From positions 1-42,113 of the IMG/VR virus record IMGVR_UViG_3300046506_000114: a DNA stretch of 42,113 nucleotides; one strand, given 5' to 3'. Below the pieces are notes generated by a model. It did not search any database, was not told where the DNA came from, and saw nothing but the letters and a program-made list of their open reading frames with translations. The DNA comes from a virus. Positions within the stretch are counted from its first letter, which is position 1; every line of letters begins with the position of its first letter. The position numbers and the translations under genes are program-made. This document shows, in pieces, positions 1 through 6,454 of the stretch.

Positions 1-683
1 ATGTATTCCTTAGCAGCGATCAGCATACCGCCCGAGCCACAGCAGGGGTCGTAGATGTCGTGCTTTAGCTCGGGCTTGATGAGCCGCACCATCATGCGCA
101 CCACCGAGCGAGGCGTATAAAACTCACCACCTTTCTTACCAGCAGAATCAGCGAATTCGCCAATCAGGTACTCATAAGCCGCGCCGAGGAGGTCTGGGAA
201 CTCGAAGTCTTCATTGCACAAGCGATACTTACCAAAATGCGTAATAAGTTGTTGTAACTTGATGTCCGGAATCTTGCTCTGGCCAATCTTGCGATTGAAG
301 TCGATGTGCTCCAGCACGTCTTGGAGGCTGACGTTTTCACCTTCAATCCCTGTCAGTGCCGTGTTAAGAAGGTCACCCAAATTGACCCGGCGCGAATTAT
401 CGAGCAGGTAAGCGTAGCGCGACTCCTCTGGCACCCAGAAATAGCCGTCCTTCTTATACCAACGCTTGTTCTCGGCAGACAATTCAGCATCTGCGCGAGG
501 CTTGCCGGCATCGATTTCAAACTTGATAACTTCAGCGCGGCGCTGGTCGAACACGTCGGAGCAGCGCTTCAAAAAGAGCATCCCGAAGATATATTCCTTA
601 AATTCGGATGCATCCATCTTTCCGCGCAGAATGTCGGCGGCCTTGAATAAGTGACGTTCAAGCTGAGGTAGGGTTAAAGGCAT
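1..683 (-). CDS. hsdM: Type I restriction-modification methylase subunit HsdM, N-terminal part (cut by window edge)
   Basis: The reading frame starts at the ATG ending at 683 and stays open to the left edge, giving about 227 residues. The N-terminus ([20 protein letters not shown]) matches the HsdM N-terminal helical domain. Near the left edge the frame encodes [15 protein letters not shown] followed by [10 protein letters not shown], the AdoMet-binding motif I of N6-adenine methylases. HsdM methylates the recognition sequence of a type I R-M complex together with HsdS and HsdR, which should lie further left. This is host (or island) DNA outside the prophage, visibly less GC-rich than the phage genes. 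The NPPF/DPPF catalytic motif is beyond the window. Confidence 0.93.
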   Translation of the reverse strand, partial: MPLTLPQLERHLFKAADILRGKMDASEFKEYIFGMLFLKRCSDVFDQRRAEVIKFEIDAGKPRADAELSAENKRWYKKDGYFWVPEESRYAYLLDNSRRVNLGDLLNTALTGIEGENVSLQDVLEHIDFNRKIGQSKIPDIKLQQLITHFGKYRLCNEDFEFPDLLGAAYEYLIGEFADSAGKKGGEFYTPRSVVRMMVRLIKPELKHDIYDPCCGSGGMLIAAKEY

Positions 684-964
684 TGGAAAATCCTAAACGG
701 CGTTGGAGTGAGCGCCTATAACAGTATCTTTAAAGAAAGATCTACAGTTTCGCAATGAATAAGCACTTGCACAAGGACTTGTTGTAGCAAGTACCTAGCG
801 CAACCGCTTTTATGATAGGCGCATAAATCGAAGGGGGAAGCTGTCGCCAAAACAACAAAGCCCGCACGAGGCGGGCTTCCGAGAAAACGCTTGTTTCACG
901 CAATCTCATATTTTTTGAGGGGTCGTTTGGGGGGTAGCACCCTTTTCGAACATTGCCTCATTCC
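684..964. other. Intergenic flank between hsdM and the left att site
   Basis: No gene is supported here. The part next to hsdM (about 700-780) is A/T-rich and probably holds the hsdM promoter on the minus strand; a TGTTATAGG extended -10-like string is present but no convincing -35. The rest carries the orphaned tRNA-Ser terminator (858-878) and a T- and G-rich stretch (about 909-945). Confidence 0.5.
858..878 (-). terminator. Orphaned host terminator, originally downstream of tRNA-Ser
   Basis: The inverted repeat AAGCCCGC / GCGGGCTT has a 5-nt loop and, read on the minus strand, is followed by a T-rich tail (TTTGTTGTTTT). Before integration it would have lain about 90 nt beyond the 3' end of the tRNA-Ser gene, which is read on the minus strand. 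The prophage now separates the two. Confidence 0.7.
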
Positions 965-1013
965 TATTCTGGCGGAGAGAGGGGGATTCGAACCCCCGAT
1001 AGGCTATGAACCT
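965..1013. repeat. Left attachment site: 49-bp copy of the tRNA-Ser 3' end
   Basis: These 49 bases are identical to 41866-41914. They cover the T-arm, 3' acceptor strand, discriminator and CCA of tRNA-Ser (minus strand) plus 5 bases beyond. Identity ends at 1014, so this is a tRNA remnant and not a second gene. The integrase gene begins 56 bp away, the usual arrangement for an int-adjacent att site. Confidence 0.95.
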
Positions 1014-1069
1014 CTAACACAGGGCATTGTAGGGTAAACGTGGGGAATGCGCCATAGGAGAGCGCCCCC

Positions 1070-2254
1070 TTATGATGCCCTAGTTTTCCCCTCGTTTTCC
1101 CCGACAAATTCCCCGGGAATCGATATCGCCTGTTCCAGCTTCGCCATCTCGCGGTCGTCGTCGGCGCCGCTGATCCATTTCGCGTAGACCGTGAAGAACA
1201 TCCGCAGGCTGTGGCCCAGCTGGCCGGCCATGAACCCGGGCTTCACGCCGCTCATCAGGCCCACCGTCGCATAGGTGTGGCGCATATTGTACGGCCGCCG
1301 GTACCTGACCCCCAGTTTTGTCAGCGTGGCCTTCCAGAACGACCGCACATCGGTGATCTTGACATAGGTCCATGGCTCGCCGGTCTTCGGGTCGTGGAAC
1401 ACGTGGTCGCCGGCCAGGAAGGTGTGCGCCTTCTGCCGCTGCAGCGCTTCGAGCGCCATGGCGTTCAGTTTGACGATCCGCGATTCGTAGGTCTTCGTGG
1501 TGTCCGCCTCCTCGTCGTAGACGTTGGCGCCGTCGACCAGCACCTCCTTCTTCCGGAAGTCGATATCGGCCCAACGTAGCGCAATCCCTTCCGAGGTGCG
1601 CAGGCCAGTGAAGAACATCAGCTGGACGAAGTTCAGGATCTGCTCCGGCCGGTGGTCACGCAGGTGCCCGAGGATCGCCTGCACCTCGCCCAGGTCGAAC
1701 GGGTCGGGCCCGGGCTTCTGGTACCCTGCCCGCTTCACCTCCGCGCACGGGTTGTCCTTGATCAGCTTATCCAGGCGCGCGAACTCGAACACTCCATTGA
1801 TCAGGGACAGCTCGTTGTTCCTGCTCTTGCCACTCTTCCAGGTGCCGCTGTTCAGCGCCGTCAGGATGTCCGAGTAGCTGACCTCTCCGATCGGGCGGTT
1901 CTTCAGCGCCTTCTTCCAGAAGCTGTTGAGCCGGGTCTGGTACTGCCCTTTCGTCGACGCCTTGCCATCGTAGACCTCGACGAACTTATCCATGACGTCA
2001 TGCAGCATCGGCACACCGGCTTCCGGCTCATCCGCGTGCTGCGATTTCGGGAAATAGGCTGCATAGTCGAATGTCCCGTTGGCGATCTTCTGCCGGATCT
2101 CGGCTACCAGCCGCTTCGCATACTTGGCATTGGCCGGCGTCGGGGCCATCGGCTCGTCGTCGATGTACAGCGTCTCTCGCCGCTGCTTGCCCCGCCATTC
2201 GAACCGTACCCGAATGCTCTTTTCGCGCAGTTCTACTCCGCCTGCTCCACCCAC
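1070..2254 (-). CDS. int: Tyrosine recombinase integrase
   Basis: This enzyme carries out site-specific recombination between attP and the tRNA-Ser 3' end. From the chosen GTG start (2254) it is 394 residues. The N-terminus (ELREKSIRVRFEWRGK.RRETL) matches the DUF3596-type arm-DNA-binding domain; a SAM-like core-binding region follows. The catalytic set is visible: R219 (TGLRTSEG), R325 (YNMRHTYAT), H348 (LGHS) and nucleophile Y357, nine residues after the histidine. The usual box II histidine three residues before R325 is Asn here. No ATG lies near the domain start; the longer frame upstream is out-of-frame excisionase sequence, so GTG inside the excisionase end (22-bp overlap, GGAG nearby) is the best guess. 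Last gene of the leftward operon. Confidence 0.95.
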   Translation of the reverse strand: MGGAGGVELREKSIRVRFEWRGKQRRETLYIDDEPMAPTPANAKYAKRLVAEIRQKIANGTFDYAAYFPKSQHADEPEAGVPMLHDVMDKFVEVYDGKASTKGQYQTRLNSFWKKALKNRPIGEVSYSDILTALNSGTWKSGKSRNNELSLINGVFEFARLDKLIKDNPCAEVKRAGYQKPGPDPFDLGEVQAILGHLRDHRPEQILNFVQLMFFTGLRTSEGIALRWADIDFRKKEVLVDGANVYDEEADTTKTYESRIVKLNAMALEALQRQKAHTFLAGDHVFHDPKTGEPWTYVKITDVRSFWKATLTKLGVRYRRPYNMRHTYATVGLMSGVKPGFMAGQLGHSLRMFFTVYAKWISGADDDREMAKLEQAISIPGEFVGENEGKTRAS

Positions 2255-2430
2255 TTGTAGTACTCCTGAATGTTCATTGTGATGCGGCCGTCCGGCGCCT
2301 TGCGGAATTGCTTGCCCTGGAGCCAGACCCCGTCCTCGATCTTCCTGCGCACCGCCTTCTCGGTGTACCCGGTCAGGCTGCAGAACATGGGCAACAGCAC
2401 CCACTCCACCTGAATTGCAAGATTACCCAT
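2233..2430 (-). CDS. xis: Excisionase (Xis)
   Basis: A 65-residue protein with the excisionase signature of lambdoid and related phages: EWVLLPMFCSLTGYTEKAVR, then EDGVWLQGKQF and DGRITMNIQEYYKWVE. This winged-helix family binds and bends att DNA so that integrase favours excision. I chose the ATG at 2430 because GGGGAA sits 4-5 nt upstream; an in-frame ATG at 2460 would add 10 residues. The stop overlaps the integrase start, which suggests translational coupling and a fixed Xis:Int ratio. Confidence 0.93.
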   Translation of the reverse strand: MGNLAIQVEWVLLPMFCSLTGYTEKAVRRKIEDGVWLQGKQFRKAPDGRITMNIQEYYKWVEQAE

Positions 2431-2470
2431 ATTATTTCCCCTGTCGTTGGTCACATGCATTTTCCTTCCC

Positions 2471-2665
2471 CTATTCCATTCCGGATTCCGGATAACGGCG
2501 GCGCTCGACGAAAGGGCGCGCCTCCCCTGGTGCTGGCCTTATCGATTCCGGGCCGGCCGGCACGGCGCCGACCAGATGCGCCCGGCGGTCGAGGCCGTCA
2601 CGGCGGTCCGGCAGCATTCGCGCGCTGTCTTTCTTCCAGCGGCGGTCTGGTCCACGTGCTTTCAT
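2471..2665 (-). CDS. Small Arg-rich early phage protein, unknown function
   Basis: 64 residues with repeated D-R-R / R-R steps (GPDRRWKK, PDRRDGLDRRAH). I do not recognise a named family, though short DRR-rich proteins are common in early operons of related phages. Support for it being real: an AAAGGAG ribosome site 8 nt before the ATG, an ATGA overlap with the gene upstream, and correct orientation within a tightly packed operon. High charge suggests nucleic-acid contact, but that is only inference. Confidence 0.62.
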   Translation of the reverse strand: MKARGPDRRWKKDSARMLPDRRDGLDRRAHLVGAVPAGPESIRPAPGEARPFVERRRYPESGME

Positions 2666-3438
2666 GATCCGATCTCCTTTGACATCTGCGCATCGATGGC
2701 CTGATCTACGGTCTCGCGCTTGAACTTCACGTCCTTAAACGCCTGGCCGACCGACATATAAAACGCGCAAATTCCAGGCTCACTCTTGTCCCGTAGCCAG
2801 CGATACCGGGCAGCGTCCTCCGCCATCCGGCGGAACTGCTCGAGCACTGACACACTGCCCCCGTCCGGTGGGTCCATGTAGGTCACGCCCGGCAGCAATG
2901 CGACGAACTCGGCCGGAACCGCTTCCGGATTGGCGTGGCCGACCAGCAGCTGCTCGATCACCAGGCCGGCCGCATCGAGTGTCCCGCATACCGCGAAGGG
3001 ATGCTGCTCTGCGGGGTCGGTAGATCGGATCTCGAAACCGCAGGCGCCGAACAGCGCGGCTACGTCCTCTGGTAAGGTCGTCTGCTGGGCGCGCTGATCA
3101 TCGATGTGGCCGGAACCACCGCAAGCCGTGCAGTTCAGGTGCTCCGTGTCCTCGGGCTGGTCGCCATAGTTGATGAAGACCGCCGAGCCGTCAGGCAGCA
3201 CGGCGCCGGCGGCGCGGATCTTCGCGGCCTCCCCCAGCGCGGCCTTCAGTTCCGGCGCCAGCTCAGGCTTCGGCAGCAGGGCGCGTATCTCCAGCGGCGT
3301 GCCGATCGCGATGTAACGCTCAGTGCCCGGAATCGGGATCACGTTTGCCGCCGTCTTCGTGCACTGCTGGTGGCCGATGGCCGCCGCGATCAGGCGGATC
3401 CTAGTGTGCTCGCACTTCGGGTCAATCTTGTTATGCAT
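2662..3438 (-). CDS. Phage early protein with CxxC zinc-like motif and C-terminal AARYRWLRD segment
   Basis: 258 residues from the ATG at 3438, preceded by AAGGAAAAAGAC; the same frame reads on upstream but that part belongs to the H-NS-like gene. Visible elements are an N-terminal Cys/His cluster (DPKCEHTRIR), a CTACGGSGH motif near the middle that resembles half of a zinc knuckle, and the C-terminal AARYRWLRDKSEPG segment that recurs in many phage proteins of unknown function. No catalytic domain is recognised. The stop overlaps the next gene (ATGA). Confidence 0.75.
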   Translation of the reverse strand: MHNKIDPKCEHTRIRLIAAAIGHQQCTKTAANVIPIPGTERYIAIGTPLEIRALLPKPELAPELKAALGEAAKIRAAGAVLPDGSAVFINYGDQPEDTEHLNCTACGGSGHIDDQRAQQTTLPEDVAALFGACGFEIRSTDPAEQHPFAVCGTLDAAGLVIEQLLVGHANPEAVPAEFVALLPGVTYMDPPDGGSVSVLEQFRRMAEDAARYRWLRDKSEPGICAFYMSVGQAFKDVKFKRETVDQAIDAQMSKEIGS

Positions 3439-3454
3439 GTCTTTTTCCTTGTGT

Positions 3455-3673
3455 TTATGGATTCGTCCCTGGAACCCGCAGGGCCTCGAGCGATTTGCCG
3501 CTCTGAACCCACTCGCTGACCCACCGCGGCGGTTTGCCTCGACCGGTCCAGGCCTGTGCTGGCTGGTCGGGATTGCGATAGCAGACTTCCGGCCGGCCAC
3601 CCTTCACCGGTGGCAGGTCGACCGGCATCCGCGCCGGCGCCAGCGGCGCATCGAACAGTCCCAGCTGGTTCAC
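3455..3673 (-). CDS. H-NS family DNA-binding domain protein, without oligomerisation domain
   Basis: 72 residues. The C-terminal half (about 24-65) has the H-NS/MvaT-type DNA-binding signature: Y-R-N-P-D-Q-P-A-Q-A-W-T-G-R-G-K-P-P-R-W, followed by VQSGKSLEALRV. The GRG loop inserts into the minor groove of AT-rich DNA in this family. The N-terminal coiled-coil oligomerisation part of host H-NS (about 60-90 residues) is missing, replaced by about 23 residues. Start is GTG with AGGAG 8 nt upstream, overlapping the previous stop (GTGA). It could compete with host H-NS at its sites or bind phage DNA; this is inferred from the truncated form. Confidence 0.8.
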   Translation of the reverse strand: MNQLGLFDAPLAPARMPVDLPPVKGGRPEVCYRNPDQPAQAWTGRGKPPRWVSEWVQSGKSLEALRVPGTNP

Positions 3674-4440
3674 GATGTCAGCTCCTGGAAAAGGTGCTCC
3701 ACTAGATCAGCCGCTTTCGTGCTGATCCTTCCCTTCTTGTTCGGCGCAAGCGACGGCGCCGCCTCGCCGAGTTTTGCCGCCAGCGCAGCGAGGCGCTGCT
3801 CTACCTGGTGCTGCGTGTAGCCTTCGTCCCTCAGCTTCGCCAGCAGCTTCATGGTCGGCTTGGCGCATTCGCATTTCAGCTGCTCGAACAGACGCTCGAC
3901 CAGGTAGGCGCTGCGCACGGTGACGAAGTCCCGCTTGAGCTGCAGCTGTGGAACCTTGCTTTTGCTGCCGAGCTTCGCGCCCAGATAGGTCCTGGTGTAG
4001 CCGTCGGCTATCAGCTGGTCGAGCATCTTCCAGGTGGCTTTCGCTGGCACTAGGGCGCCGTCGCCGGCGGCGCCGGCCGTCACCGCCAAGATGGCCCGCT
4101 CGGTCGCGGCGCGGATGTTCGTCTTGCGCCCCGACATGACGTCGGCCAGGACTGTCATTGCCACGTCCGACGCCGCATGGACAGAACGCCGCCCCACGCC
4201 CTGTGCCGACAGCGCCTTCAGATGCGCGCGTGCCTTCTCGGCCGACACGATCCCATTCCCTTCACCGGCAGCGCGGGCTACCTTGCGGGCGGCTTCGTAA
4301 GCGGTGTTGGCGCGCCTGCAGGAAAAGCAGCGGCAGCCGGCCTTATAGCGCAGTCGGTCGCCGTGGTCTCGGTCGGCGGCGAGCTCGGCCACAGGCTTCA
4401 GGCCGCGTGCGCTGAGCGGATTTGTCGATAACTGATTCAT
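3670..4440 (-). CDS. Early phage protein with RYKAGCRCFSCRRAN motif, putative DNA-binding
   Basis: 256 residues. The N-terminus carries D-R-L-R-Y-K-A-G-C-R-C-F-S-C-R-R-A-N (about 28-45), a cysteine motif seen in short phage proteins that probably binds a metal. Two later segments look like helix-turn-helix repeats of similar plan: GYTRTYLGAKLGSKSKVPQL (about 148-168) and GYTQHQVEQRLAALAAKLGE (about 210-230). It is therefore likely a regulator or DNA-binding protein; no exact family is recognised. The start uses the AGGAGCAGCAGC ribosome site inside the end of the upstream gene. Confidence 0.7.
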   Translation of the reverse strand: MNQLSTNPLSARGLKPVAELAADRDHGDRLRYKAGCRCFSCRRANTAYEAARKVARAAGEGNGIVSAEKARAHLKALSAQGVGRRSVHAASDVAMTVLADVMSGRKTNIRAATERAILAVTAGAAGDGALVPAKATWKMLDQLIADGYTRTYLGAKLGSKSKVPQLQLKRDFVTVRSAYLVERLFEQLKCECAKPTMKLLAKLRDEGYTQHQVEQRLAALAAKLGEAAPSLAPNKKGRISTKAADLVEHLFQELTS

Positions 4441-4637
4441 GCTGCTGCTCCTGGTGCCGGCGGCAGGTGCATCCAGTGCGTCACACGCTCGCTAGTGATC
4501 GGCATAGCGTCGACGTAACGCCAGATGTCACCGTCGCGGTAGCCCGGCCAGACGTCCTCATCGTTCAGTGCGATTAGCACAAGGGTGTCGTCGTCCGGAA
4601 GTGCCGCTGCTGGATCGGTCCACGCGAGCGCCATCAT
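4437..4637 (-). CDS. DUF551-like small phage protein
   Basis: 66 residues: AWTDPAAALPDDDTLVLIAL then GDIWRYVDAMPITSERVTHW. The pattern W...P....VLV...W.Y.D..P....VTHWM.LP is typical of DUF551, a family of small proteins common in early regions of phages and prophages with no established function. Start at 4637 has a strong AAGGAG ribosome site 7 nt upstream and overlaps the previous stop. A much longer frame (to 5291) exists, but its upstream part is a shadow of two neighbouring genes. Confidence 0.82.
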   Translation of the reverse strand: MMALAWTDPAAALPDDDTLVLIALNDEDVWPGYRDGDIWRYVDAMPITSERVTHWMHLPPAPGAAA

Positions 4638-5026
4638 GCTGCTGCTCCTTGCGCTGGCCCGAACAGCGCCACATCCATCCAGTGGCGGGACATGCCGACC
4701 TGCTGCGCCGGCACTATCACGGCGCCGATCGGCCGCTTTGCCGTCGCGTGCAGCTTCTCCGGATCCTCGGCGCCCAGCTCCCACTTCTCCCTGCGATCGG
4801 CGTCGAACTCGCCCGAGCGGCGCACTTCGCCCATCTCGGCCATGTAGCGCAGGTAGCCATACACCGTGTTGGAGTTGATGCGCAGGACGCGCGCGAGATC
4901 GACCACGGACAGCCGGGCCTTGCCGAGCAGTTCGCGGATGCGCGCTACCGCTTCGGCGCGCAGCGCGATCTTCGCGGCGTTCGAGAGATTCTTGCCCCTG
5001 CGGGGTTGGATGGCGTGGGCGGTCAT
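4634..5026 (-). CDS. Helix-turn-helix early phage regulator, unknown target
   Basis: 130 residues. The region about 20-70 reads as a winged-helix/HTH fold: IALRAEAVARIRELLGKARL, SVVDLARVLRINSNTVYGYL, RYMAEMGEVRR, meaning a helix, a recognition-like helix and a wing. It should bind DNA as a regulator, possibly of early genes. The C-terminal half (KRPIGAVIVPAQQVGMSRHW) is unassigned. ATGA overlaps on both sides place it firmly in the operon. Confidence 0.75.
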   Translation of the reverse strand: MTAHAIQPRRGKNLSNAAKIALRAEAVARIRELLGKARLSVVDLARVLRINSNTVYGYLRYMAEMGEVRRSGEFDADRREKWELGAEDPEKLHATAKRPIGAVIVPAQQVGMSRHWMDVALFGPAQGAAA

Positions 5027-5472
5027 TGTTTGCCGCCCTCCAGCTGTAGCAGGCCAGCGGCCTGGGTGTGCTCAAGCACGGATTTCCCATTCGGCAGCAT
5101 GATCTGGCCGAGGAACGCGCCTTCGAAGCTGAGAATTCCCACCTCGATGGCAGTGACCTGCCCCTTGATCCAGTCGCGCAGGATCGAGCACACGCTGATC
5201 TTGGCCTGCTCGAGCGCGGCATCTTGGTGCTGCCTGAGGGTCTTCCTGGTGCGGCTGGTGTGCGGGTGCTCCCGCAGCCAGGCCGCCGCATAGCCGCGGA
5301 AGCTGGCCTTCACTGAAATGTTGCGACCCTGGTGCGTGAACTGCACCAGCAGCTCGCCGGTTTCGTGGTCGGTCATCGTGCCGAAGCGCGCGCAGCCGAA
5401 GCGAGTCAGGATCTTGCTGATCTCGTCCAGTGCTGCAGCACCGCTGGTGGCGTTCTCGTATGGCAGGCTCAC
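5023..5472 (-). CDS. Early phage protein, unknown function
   Basis: 149 residues from a GTG start that overlaps the previous stop (GTGA) and has AAGGAG 8 nt upstream; the longer frame with an ATG at 5529 lacks this. Visible: an N-terminal segment (ISKILTRFGCARFGTMTDHE), a beta-rich stretch with VQFTHQGRNISVKASFRGYA, and a C-terminal part (QVTAIEVGILSFEGAFLGQI) ending in LPNGKSVLEH. Alternating strands and a helix suggest a compact folded protein. I do not recognise a named family. Confidence 0.7.
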   Translation of the reverse strand: MSLPYENATSGAAALDEISKILTRFGCARFGTMTDHETGELLVQFTHQGRNISVKASFRGYAAAWLREHPHTSRTRKTLRQHQDAALEQAKISVCSILRDWIKGQVTAIEVGILSFEGAFLGQIMLPNGKSVLEHTQAAGLLQLEGGKQ

Positions 5473-5678
5473 TGCTGCTCTCCTTGGTAGTCGATCGCCG
5501 AGCACGCGCCCGGCTGGTACTTGGCGCACATGCGCGCCTCTTCACCGCGGCGGTTCGATAGCGGAAGGCACGGCAGGCGCAGCAACATGCGGAAGGCGCC
5601 GCCGCCGGCCAGGCCCATGTAGTTGACGCCCTGGGCGCACTGCTCCTCGCCGACGTGGGTGAAGTGGGCGCACGTCAT
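5469..5678 (-). CDS. Small Cys-rich early phage protein
   Basis: 69 residues with five cysteines in the pattern C..HF....E.QCAQGVNY...LPC......MC..Y.PGACS. Short proteins of the form C.HF.G....C.AGV.Y...LPC...C occur in many phage early regions, possibly as metal-binding proteins; their function is not known to me. Start chosen at 5678, 2 nt after the upstream stop, because the preceding part of the open frame is a shadow of the neighbouring gene. Confidence 0.72.
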   Translation of the reverse strand: MTCAHFTHVGEEQCAQGVNYMGLAGGGAFRMLLRLPCLPLSNRRGEEARMCAKYQPGACSAIDYQGEQQ

Positions 5679-5680
5679 GG

Positions 5681-6202
5681 TCAGGCTGCCTTCTGCTCGC
5701 CGAACAGCTCGTGCACCGTGGTCGGCGCCGGCGGCGCCAGGTCGAGCTCGATGTCGCGTTGGATGAATTCGCACAGCTTGCCGGCGTCCTCAGCCCTCGG
5801 GTGGGCGATGATCCGGAAGGTCAAGATCACCGAGCCGCCATTCTGGGCTTCGATCTTGACGTGGTCGACCTTGCAGTCGTTCAGCACGATGTTGCTTTCG
5901 CCACCCAGACCGTAGTCGACGGTCGCGGTGTAGCCGGCGCCTTCCCAGTCCCACTTGATCTGGCCCATCTTCGGGTAGCGCAGCACCGTCAGGCCATCGC
6001 CCTCGATTACCTGATCGACCAGGTCAGGGTTCTCGTCCTTCTTGAAGAGGTGCTGGCGCAGCTCCGGGTGGAAGTGCAGCAGCACGCTGCTCGGGCAGGT
6101 TGCCTCGATCTTCAGGTCGAAGGCGGGTTTGGGGTCTTCGCCGTGCATCTCGGCACGCGGGTTCACATTGGCGAGTTTGACGGTCTGCTTGAGGTCGAAC
6201 AT
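5681..6202 (-). CDS. Early phage protein downstream of the recombination genes, unknown function
   Basis: 173 residues, acidic and beta-rich: FDLKIEATCPSSVLLHFHPE, LRYPKMGQIKWDWEGAGYTA, VDYGLGGESNIVLNDCKVDH, GGSVILTFRIIAHPRAEDAG. AGGAG precedes the ATG at 6202. The all-beta look and position in the RecT/exonuclease operon would suit a single-stranded DNA-binding or accessory recombination role, but I see no OB-fold signature and this is only a guess. Confidence 0.7.
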   Translation of the reverse strand: MFDLKQTVKLANVNPRAEMHGEDPKPAFDLKIEATCPSSVLLHFHPELRQHLFKKDENPDLVDQVIEGDGLTVLRYPKMGQIKWDWEGAGYTATVDYGLGGESNIVLNDCKVDHVKIEAQNGGSVILTFRIIAHPRAEDAGKLCEFIQRDIELDLAPPAPTTVHELFGEQKAA

Positions 6203-6205
6203 TGA

Positions 6206-6454
6206 TTACATCTCCTGGTCCTGGTTGTGGTGAGTGGTGGGGTACTGCTGGTGTTTCAAGTAAGCGCGCCGGATCCGCTCATCCCAGCGCGCCTGCGCGG
6301 CCGGGTCGCTGTCCAACTCGGCGCGAGTGTCGATCTCGCACACTTCCTTCACCCGGCGCGCGGCGGCTGCTTCGCCGTCGACGCCGAGGAAGCGCTGGAA
6401 GTCCTGCTCCTTGCACTGCAGGATCGTCCAGAGGCAGGGGCGCAGGCCGGTCAC
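6206..6454 (-). CDS. Small early phage protein (SRAELD-like family)
   Basis: 82 residues from a GTG start overlapping the exonuclease stop (GTGA). The plan LWTILQCKEQDFQRFLGVDG, RRVKEVCEIDTRAELDSD, AQARWDERIRRAYLKHQQ resembles small phage proteins carrying a C-x-I-x-(S/T)-R-A-E-L-D motif beside recombination genes. Function unknown. The overlap indicates coupled translation with the exonuclease. Confidence 0.7.
   Translation of the reverse strand: MTGLRPCLWTILQCKEQDFQRFLGVDGEAAAARRVKEVCEIDTRAELDSDPAAQARWDERIRRAYLKHQQYPTTHHNQDQEM

Noticed and set aside
965-1013. Second tRNA-Ser gene at the left end
   Set aside because: Only the 3' half of the tRNA is present; the sequence departs from the tRNA at 1014, so it is an att remnant.
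4437-5291. Long 284-residue version of the DUF551-like gene
   Set aside because: The upstream two thirds run out of frame through two real genes and are Arg/Ser/Pro-rich; the ribosome site supports the short form from 4637.
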